From positions 357,831 to 421,830 of the forward strand of contig NZ_BLID01000002.1 of assembly GCF_009811315.1 (NCBI RefSeq): 64,000 nucleotides of DNA, written 5' to 3'. This stretch comes from Vibrio atypicus. Its GTDB lineage: Bacteria; Pseudomonadota; Gammaproteobacteria; Enterobacterales; Vibrionaceae. Made by a program: the position numbers and the translations under genes. The notes under the pieces were generated by a model that searched no databases, had not been told where the DNA came from, and was given only the letters and a program-made list of their open reading frames with translations. This document shows positions 58,089 through 64,000 of the stretch, one piece after another. Each line of letters begins with the position of its first letter. Within the stretch, counting starts at the first letter, position 1.

Positions 58089-58172
58089 CTAATCAGTTAA
58101 ACAGGCAAAATTCGAATTGTCAGTTTTTCTCATGTAGAATCGCGCACTTTGTAATAGTTTCAAATAAGGCAA

Positions 58173-58706
58173 ATGATGAACCATAACCGTATAGTTTGTT
58201 TCGATTTAGAGATGTGCTGTTGGAATGAAAACGGTGTCGGTACCACTGGTGAAATCATTGAGGTTGGGTTAGCCGAAATTGACCTAGCAAAAGGCGAAAT
58301 CGTTAAGCGCGCTCAATATTACGTCAAGCCTGAGAAAGACGAAGTTTCGCTATTCTGCGTTGAATTGACAGGAATCACACCTCGTAAGGTGGAGAAGCAA
58401 GGTCGACCATTAGAAGAAGTGCTAAAGTCGATGATTAAGAACTTTGGTGGTTCGAATAAGATTTTCGCGTCTTGGGGCCGTGATGATTTGGTTTTGGCTA
58501 AAGAGTGTGCTGATAAAGGGATTGAAATGCCTTTTAAAGAGTTCATCAACCTTGCAACCTTGTATCGAGTTCAGAATCGTCTTAAGGACAAACGCATAGG
58601 TCACAAAGCCGCTCAAGAGAGTAAAGGTATCGAGTGGGAGGGCAGACAGCACTCCGGTTACGTTGATGCCTATAACCTAGCCAAATTAGCCTTGACCATG
58701 CTTTAG
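58173..58706 (+). CDS. DEDDh-type 3'-5' exonuclease
   Basis: The 177-residue protein has the exonuclease motifs I DxE (CFDLEM, Asp10/Glu12 counting from the first ATG) and III HxxxxxD (HSGYVDAYNLA), with the middle aspartate in a SWGRDDLVLA segment. It resembles small DnaQ/KapD-type exonucleases. The physiological substrate is unknown. Two ATGs at 58173 and 58176 are both possible. It is monocistronic with a terminator following. Confidence 0.88.
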   Translation: MMNHNRIVCFDLEMCCWNENGVGTTGEIIEVGLAEIDLAKGEIVKRAQYYVKPEKDEVSLFCVELTGITPRKVEKQGRPLEEVLKSMIKNFGGSNKIFASWGRDDLVLAKECADKGIEMPFKEFINLATLYRVQNRLKDKRIGHKAAQESKGIEWEGRQHSGYVDAYNLAKLALTML

Positions 58707-58714
58707 AAACGTTA

Positions 58715-58739
58715 AAAAGGGAGCTATGAGCTCCCTTTT
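58715..58739 (+). terminator. Terminator of the exonuclease gene
   Basis: AAAAGGGAGCT (58715-58725) pairs perfectly with AGCTCCCTTTT (58729-58739) around an ATG loop, eight bases past the stop. It may also serve the convergent lipoprotein gene. Confidence 0.88.
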
Positions 58740-58762
58740 CTATTTGAGGTTATTAAGCCACG

Positions 58763-59083
58763 TTATTGCTTAGCTTTTTTGCACTTTGGATAAACTTGAA
58801 GGTTATACTCCGCCGCATACTGAGTTAACAGTTTGATCTTGTCCAGCTCGTCATCACTTCGTACGACGTCACTGATTCCTTCTACTATTTTTACTCCGCA
58901 TAATTCAGCTGCTAATGCTCTTTCTTCCGTCTCGATACCCGGAAGAACGTTACCTCGCCCTGGCATCTGTAAAAGTCGATAGTCATCAGCATTGAGCGCG
59001 TTTTGTGCATCCACTTCTGCTTGCTTCTCAGCAGCACAGCCACTCAAGAGAATCAGAGCGAAGGGCAGAATTTTTTTAATCAT
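58763..59083 (-). CDS. Small lipoprotein coupled to a metalloprotease gene
   Basis: The 106-residue protein begins MIKKILPFALILLSGC, a lipoprotein signal with lipobox LSGC (Cys16). The mature part is helical and charged with a pair of cysteines (ELCGVKIV and YPKCKKAKQ). No family was recognised. Its ATG overlaps the last eight bases of the protease gene (ATGATTAA), and the protease's end carries its AAGGAG site, so the two are translated together. A role with the protease, such as inhibition or membrane retention, is only a guess. Confidence 0.78.
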   Translation of the reverse strand: MIKKILPFALILLSGCAAEKQAEVDAQNALNADDYRLLQMPGRGNVLPGIETEERALAAELCGVKIVEGISDVVRSDDELDKIKLLTQYAAEYNLQVYPKCKKAKQ

Positions 59084-61583
59084 TATTTCTCCTTCCCCAG
59101 AATACTGCCAACACTAATAGGCTGAACCAGTTTAAGCTGCCGCCGCCTCCACCACTTGAAGATGGCGCGCTACCACTGCCAGTTGACTCTGCTGCGACAT
59201 TGATTGTTACTGTTGTCGTGGCAGTTTGAGAGGCCTCATCGGTGATCGTGTATGTAAACGAGTCAACACCCGAGAAGCCCTGTGAAGGTTGATAGTTCAC
59301 ACCTGTACCAGAATTGGTTAGAACACCGCTGCCAGAGTAATTGATAGCGCTGATCGTTAGTGAGCCTTGACCGGCGTCATTAGCCAATACATCTAGCACC
59401 GTCGCCGAGCTATTATGGTCTAGATCATAACGATCATTGACTGCCGCTATAGTTGCAATGTTGGAATTAACAGCAATGGTCAGTGTTCCTGTTGCGGTTT
59501 GGTTAGCGCTGTCAACGATAGTGTAAGTGATGGTTTCAGTGCCAACAAAGCTTGCCTGAGGTTGGTAGCTAACCTCTGTATCTGTATAAGAAGCCGTACC
59601 TGCACCGCTGTAACTAATGGCAGTGATCTTAAGTGTGCCTTCGCCTCTATCGTTTGCTAGTACATCGAATGATGTTTGAGCACTGTCTTGAATAATCGTA
59701 TAAGCATCGTCAACGGCTTTTACTTCTTCAGGTAACGCAATTGAGAAACCCTTCGAAACAGCAAAGAAGATGTTGTTGCTACACTGGATCATCAAACGTG
59801 CATTGTTGTGTGCTTGAGCTGGGAAGTCTACAGATTCCGAACCATCATTATTCGTCGCAGAGAGCAAGGTTTGACTGAACGTCACGCCGCCATCTGTTGA
59901 TAGTAGGATATCAACGGTTGAACAGCTTACAGGCGCTTGAGCTGTACCTGCTTCGTCCCACTCTACGTTTGCATTACCTACTATTGTTGCGTTTGTTGTA
60001 GGGGAGATAACACTAAATGGTCCACTGTTAGCATCGACGGTTATCAGCAGGTCATCACTCGACACCCCACCATTGCCATCTCTAACTGTGAGCCTAAAGT
60101 TCAAATCACGGCTTGTGGTCGCGTAAGTTTCACCCTTGGCAAGCGTGCCATCAATCACATCTTCTAATCTCGGTAAGTAACGCTTAGGTTCTGCTGTTGG
60201 CGTCCAAGAGCGGAACAGTGGGCCATTGCCAAGATCGGTTGTTAAGTTTGAACTACCCGTACCTGAGTCCATCTGCTCCCAAACATAGGTTAGGCTGCCA
60301 GTTCCCGTTGCTGAGCCAGTTAATACTAGAGGTGTGCTTACTGGTACAGTATGGTCAGAACCTGCGTCGACAGCGGGTACTTCAGTTGCTGAAACCTCCA
60401 CCGTTTCACAGTTTTGAGTTGCTAGGTAGTCGTTGATCTCTTTAATACTTGCAGCGTGAAAGTAGGCGTCAGAATTAACTTGTAAATCATCGCTACCACA
60501 GATGCCTGCGTAAGCCATGATCGTGCTACCACTACCAGGTTCGAAAGCGGTTAGGTCGTTGCGATTACCGCCTTGGCAGTTATCCCTGTTACCGTTGAAC
60601 GTGTGATTCGCTCCAAACTGGTGGCCTAGCTCATGGGCAACATAGTCGATATAAAACGCATCGGTTTCTGGATCAGATCGGCCTGTTACTCCAGCCCCTT
60701 TTCGAAAATCATCACATACTGCGCCTAGAGCGGCCAAACCACCACCTCCGGTGGTAAAGATATGGCCAACATCGAATGCGTCACTACCAAACTTACTGGT
60801 GAGATCGTCGTGGTTGAGACCAATGTCCTCGCTTGCATCGAAGTCAGTAAATGGGTCCGTAGACGCATTGGTATATATATTGAAATTGACTAGTTGCAAC
60901 TCAACCGCCAAGTCGGAGTTATAAACCTGATTGACTCTGTTGATTGCTGTTGTGATCGCTGCGCGAGTCAAAGCCTCAGTACCACCGTGGTATTGTGAGT
61001 ATTCACCGGTTGCAGAAACAATTAATCGATAAGTGCGTGACTCAATATTAGCTCGCGCAGCGACACGATTTTGTTCAGTTTCAACTTGGTTGGTTTGTAA
61101 GTACTTTAAAACCTGATCTTGAAATGGGCTAGAGAGGGTGTGATTGTACGATACATAGTGACCTGAACCATCTGGTTTTGGCTCTACATAAACATACTTG
61201 CCATTGTGACTAAACATGCCGTGGAATCCCTTCGGCGTGTAATCAAATCGACCTTGTACACTTGTATCACCAACTGCGTGACCAGTATACGTTCTTAGCT
61301 CTGGATATTTTGCCTGCATTTCAGGCGAGAGGATGGAGTCATAAGCTAAAACAAAATCAACCAACTCTCCTTCAGGTAAAGGTACTTGAAGCGTTAAGCC
61401 ACCTCTAGCTTGTGTATTTGTAAAGTGACTTTCTAGTTTATCTGCATCAACCGCAAAGGTTGCGGATGATTTACTATTTTGTGTTCTTTCGGAATAAACA
61501 GATTGCCAAAGTTCACTGGCTACTGCGTTTGAACTAACTAAAAAAGACAGGGATATTGCGCCGACTAACGTACTGTACTTCAT
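59076..61583 (-). CDS. Secreted reprolysin-like zinc metalloprotease with GlyGly-CTERM anchor
   Basis: The 835-residue protein has a signal peptide (residues 1-23), a pro-region, and a zinc-metalloprotease domain with His317, Glu318, His321 and His327 (HELGHQFGANH). A disordered and Ig-like part follows: a PKD-like segment, then two tandem Ig-like/cadherin-like repeats of about 90 residues (VDDAYTIIQDSAQ... and VNDRYDLDHNSSA...). The C-terminal SSGGGGGSLNWFSLLVLAVFWGRRNND is a GlyGly-CTERM tail, a sorting signal cleaved by rhombosortase in Vibrio and relatives. It should be exported by type II secretion. A small lipoprotein gene overlaps its 3' end. Confidence 0.92.
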   Translation of the reverse strand: MKYSTLVGAISLSFLVSSNAVASELWQSVYSERTQNSKSSATFAVDADKLESHFTNTQARGGLTLQVPLPEGELVDFVLAYDSILSPEMQAKYPELRTYTGHAVGDTSVQGRFDYTPKGFHGMFSHNGKYVYVEPKPDGSGHYVSYNHTLSSPFQDQVLKYLQTNQVETEQNRVAARANIESRTYRLIVSATGEYSQYHGGTEALTRAAITTAINRVNQVYNSDLAVELQLVNFNIYTNASTDPFTDFDASEDIGLNHDDLTSKFGSDAFDVGHIFTTGGGGLAALGAVCDDFRKGAGVTGRSDPETDAFYIDYVAHELGHQFGANHTFNGNRDNCQGGNRNDLTAFEPGSGSTIMAYAGICGSDDLQVNSDAYFHAASIKEINDYLATQNCETVEVSATEVPAVDAGSDHTVPVSTPLVLTGSATGTGSLTYVWEQMDSGTGSSNLTTDLGNGPLFRSWTPTAEPKRYLPRLEDVIDGTLAKGETYATTSRDLNFRLTVRDGNGGVSSDDLLITVDANSGPFSVISPTTNATIVGNANVEWDEAGTAQAPVSCSTVDILLSTDGGVTFSQTLLSATNNDGSESVDFPAQAHNNARLMIQCSNNIFFAVSKGFSIALPEEVKAVDDAYTIIQDSAQTSFDVLANDRGEGTLKITAISYSGAGTASYTDTEVSYQPQASFVGTETITYTIVDSANQTATGTLTIAVNSNIATIAAVNDRYDLDHNSSATVLDVLANDAGQGSLTISAINYSGSGVLTNSGTGVNYQPSQGFSGVDSFTYTITDEASQTATTTVTINVAAESTGSGSAPSSSGGGGGSLNWFSLLVLAVFWGRRNND

Positions 61584-61857
61584 TTATTATTCCCTAATGC
61601 ATCTATCGTACAAGTTAAATGATTGGGGAAAGTAATATAACTGGAGTGAATGCTCAATAATTTATAAATTACCGCAGTGAATTATGTAACCTGCTTCTAG
61701 GTTTTTCTCTATTTAATTAGGAATAGTGATTAGTAGATATCGACACCTACGAAATGAGTTACGCCAATGTTTTATAAACAAAATATCAGCGCAATTTTAC
61801 TGCTAAAAAGTGGTATTAGTGCTGGTTTGAACGGCTGTTTGTATGCTTATGTTGCTA

Positions 61858-62310
61858 TTAGGATTTTGGCCCCGTCGCAGAAAGCTTAGCGCGAATAAAC
61901 TCACTGTGGTCCACATAGAGCAATTCTGCTGCTTTTCGAATGACAGCGTCTTCCAGCGGGTCGATTTTTCCGTCGGCATTGGCCACTTCCCACATTGCCT
62001 CAATGAGTGCAAAGCGAGTTTCTTGATCTAACTCTCTAAGTTGAGAGGTAAAATCGTAAAGTGAAGCAGATTCTTGGCTGCTGGTATTGGCTCTTGCCAG
62101 CAGTGCCTGAGCGTTATTGGGTTCTAAGTTCAATAGCTTAGACAGCAGTCTCAGTTTTGCTTCTTTTTCTTCTTCTCCTACTTGGTGGTCAGCGCCTGCC
62201 ACTTCACACAACAAGCACGCGATCGCTAGATTAGGATCGGTGGCTGAGTGGTTACCTAGATCGTTACCTTCAAGAAGCTGTTTAAAAAGCTTAGTAATAG
62301 AATTCAACAT
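61858..62310 (-). CDS. TerB-like tellurite-resistance family protein
   Basis: The 150-residue cytoplasmic helical protein fits the TerB fold. Its acidic motif in IEAMWEVANADGKIDPLEDAVIRKAAELLYVDHSEF is the typical metal-binding loop. A second similar half precedes it (CLLCEVAGADHQVGEEEKEAKLRLLSKLLNL). Function in ordinary cells is unknown. The start follows GAGGC. It is between the protease promoter and the PhoD-like gene on the same strand. Confidence 0.88.
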   Translation of the reverse strand: MLNSITKLFKQLLEGNDLGNHSATDPNLAIACLLCEVAGADHQVGEEEKEAKLRLLSKLLNLEPNNAQALLARANTSSQESASLYDFTSQLRELDQETRFALIEAMWEVANADGKIDPLEDAVIRKAAELLYVDHSEFIRAKLSATGPKS

Positions 62311-62388
62311 CGTTGCTGCCTCAATTTGTTCTCTATGAGTTATAGATAAGGATTATTGAAGCCGATCACAAGCCTCTTTACAGAAACC

Positions 62389-64000
62389 TTACTTTTCTTC
62401 GATTGGTAGAAACTCAATTTCGGTGTGTTTACCTGTCAAAATAGAGATACGTGTAGGCTTTCCGTGCTCGTCGAGCTTAAGCTCCCCAATAGCACTGGTA
62501 TTGACCAGTCGACGTACACCCGGTGTGTTTGGGTCTCGCTTCTTTATTTTAAGTCGTTTACGTTTGGTCAAGAAGTTGAGAGGTGAGCGAGGTGAGTAAA
62601 GTAACCTATCGGTATGATCGCAAATTCCTAGTAGAGGCTCTGGAAACTGATTTTTAAAGCCGCTGCAGGTGATTTGGTAGATATTAGGGCTGCTTTTGCG
62701 AAAGCGCAGTTTAATATCGTAGGCAAAGGAGTAGTGAACATCGCCAGACAAAATCACAAAATTGGTTGGAGTTTTCGTGTGTGTAAATATGCTCAACAAG
62801 GTATTGGCACTGCCTGGGTGTGCCATCCAGTTTTCTGCATCGATTACTAATGGTTGTCCTAGAGTTGTCATCCCTTTTTGCAGTGTTTCAATGAACTTTA
62901 CCCCAAACATGGGTGCTGCTGAAACGATAATGACTTTATCTTGATGCATGAGTTCATGCTGAAACTCAATCATCGCCTCCCAGTCCATGAGGCCCGATGG
63001 TTTGTTCATACGGGATTCTGAGCGCCAACGTCGAGTTCGCGTATCGAGCACGACTACTTTCGGCGAGGTATGAATGGTGTAATGCCACCTTTCAAAACTG
63101 TACAGGTATTGAATGAATATGTCTTGAGTGTTTGCTGACGCGGATTCAAAATATTTTGTCGCGACATCCAGAAACTCTTGATTGAAGTTATCTGGCTCGT
63201 TGCCCCAACCTTGACACAGCCAATAGGCAATTAACCCGTTACCTATGATGCGCTTAGAAAATGGGTTCTCGTAAGCGGCTTTTTCCCAGCCTATCGTAAG
63301 GTTCCAATCATCAGTGACATCGTGATCATCGAAAATCATGTAAGTCGGGATGTGAGCAAATAAACGTTGAACGTTAGGTAACCCTGAAACAAACTCATCA
63401 ATAATCGCTTTTTCATCACGCCACTTTTGCTGCCAACTAGGGCTCAGCTTTTTACCACTATGAGTGAACGCTTTGTCTTGTAAGCGGCTAGAATTGATCG
63501 CAGCCCAAAGGCTTGGTGACCAAACCAATAGATACATAGCGAAAAATTCGGAGAAGGTCACTAGGTGATTTTCACATTCTCGTGAGCTGAAAATAGGTGT
63601 ATTACGGTGAGGTAATAGACGCGTAAGCCAATGCCCGTCATCAACATAGTGGGGCAAGATCTTATCGCGGCCATAGTAAAATTCAGGGTGTTGACGCAGT
63701 TCATTACAGTCTTGAATCGGGCTATCAACAAATGTTTCTTTAGGTAACCCCAATAGATCGATGACTTGATCAATGGCATCCAGAGTAGGGCCCGCGACAT
63801 GGTCGGCGTAAATCTGGTCCCCACTCATCATCAATAAGTCAGGGCGTTGCTCTATCGCTTGCAGTTCAATTTTTTTGTCTGCTGCTACAAGTGCATCGGG
63901 GCTTGGATGATGAGGGTTACGACAAGAGCCGTGCAATACATAATCCGCTTTGGTGGAAATAATCAGGCTAGGGCGGTTTTCATCACGATAGAGTATATGA
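62389..64000 (-). CDS. PhoD-like metallophosphatase, 5' end outside the window
   Basis: The frame is open from the stop at 62389 to the window edge. The listed M at 63936 is a TTG inside the reading frame, and 21 more codons upstream to 63999 remain open (ending HILYRDENRPSLIISTKADYV), so the true start is beyond. The part seen has 536 residues. Motifs of the PhoD/calcineurin-type phosphoesterase family are MMSGDQIYADHV, FDDHDVTDDWN and SGDVHYSFAYD. The substrate may be phosphodiesters or teichoic-acid-like polymers; this is inferred from the family. It is followed 79 bases later by the TerB-like gene. Confidence 0.88.
   Translation of the reverse strand, partial: HILYRDENRPSLIISTKADYVLHGSCRNPHHPSPDALVAADKKIELQAIEQRPDLLMMSGDQIYADHVAGPTLDAIDQVIDLLGLPKETFVDSPIQDCNELRQHPEFYYGRDKILPHYVDDGHWLTRLLPHRNTPIFSSRECENHLVTFSEFFAMYLLVWSPSLWAAINSSRLQDKAFTHSGKKLSPSWQQKWRDEKAIIDEFVSGLPNVQRLFAHIPTYMIFDDHDVTDDWNLTIGWEKAAYENPFSKRIIGNGLIAYWLCQGWGNEPDNFNQEFLDVATKYFESASANTQDIFIQYLYSFERWHYTIHTSPKVVVLDTRTRRWRSESRMNKPSGLMDWEAMIEFQHELMHQDKVIIVSAAPMFGVKFIETLQKGMTTLGQPLVIDAENWMAHPGSANTLLSIFTHTKTPTNFVILSGDVHYSFAYDIKLRFRKSSPNIYQITCSGFKNQFPEPLLGICDHTDRLLYSPRSPLNFLTKRKRLKIKKRDPNTPGVRRLVNTSAIGELKLDEHGKPTRISILTGKHTEIEFLPIEEK

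Noticed and set aside
1..64000. tRNA, rRNA, CRISPR arrays, insertion sequences or prophage
   Set aside because: No cloverleaf-type sequence, rRNA stretch, repeat-spacer pattern, transposase or phage-type gene was recognised on either strand.

Overview
The window is an ordinary chromosomal segment of a gammaproteobacterium, most probably a Vibrio. The evidence is gene content: HexR, PanP-type aspartate decarboxylase, LysO, an HDOD protein, TfoX and SerC lie in close order, and many c-di-GMP, chemotaxis and secreted-protease genes of Vibrio type are present. I recall a similar order in Vibrio genomes, but this was not searched. No rRNA, tRNA, CRISPR array, transposase or prophage was seen. Base composition and codon use look even by eye. 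Both ends cut through genes.

Region 1 (1-9.2 kb) is anaerobic metabolism. pflA and pflB (pyruvate formate-lyase and its activase) flank a chemoreceptor and an LpxR-like outer-membrane enzyme. Upstream of pflB lies a DUF3360 membrane transporter gene, with an FNR-like site in front of it. Region 2 (9.2-12.4 kb) is a complete basic amino-acid ABC importer operon with a possible ArgR box. Region 3 (12.4-19.9 kb) holds an ImpA-type lipoprotein metalloprotease, the YbjL transporter, glutaredoxin 1, an iron-dependent alcohol dehydrogenase and HexR.

Region 4 (20-32 kb) holds PanP, LysO with an HDOD protein, and the competence regulator TfoX, whose leader can fold over its own ribosome-binding site. 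Next come a small outer-membrane barrel, an unusual cNMP-domain histidine kinase with a receiver partner, a DUF945 protein and SerC. Region 5 (32-40.7 kb) has a YgiQ radical-SAM protein and two tandem PAS-GGDEF(degenerate)-EAL-CBS proteins.

Region 6 (40.7-50.7 kb) holds the divergent metR/metE pair with a clear MetJ operator, and the divergent ohr/ohrR pair with two copies of an 11-bp repeat. It also holds a Tag-like glycosylase, a very small lipoprotein gene, dsbA next to a Cys/His-rich exported protein, and a DUF2804/fatty-acid-hydroxylase operon divergent from an AraC regulator. Region 7 (50.8-56.3 kb) is a three-gene operon, DUF2760-Hsp70-Hsp70, in which both Hsp70s are non-canonical. This is the best candidate here for a poorly described system. 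Region 8 (56.5-64 kb) holds a CHASE-type GGDEF cyclase, a DEDDh exonuclease, a GlyGly-CTERM metalloprotease coupled to a small lipoprotein, a TerB-like protein and a PhoD-like phosphatase that runs off the end.

All assignments come from reading motifs and family resemblance; no database search was run. Membrane and domain boundaries are approximate.
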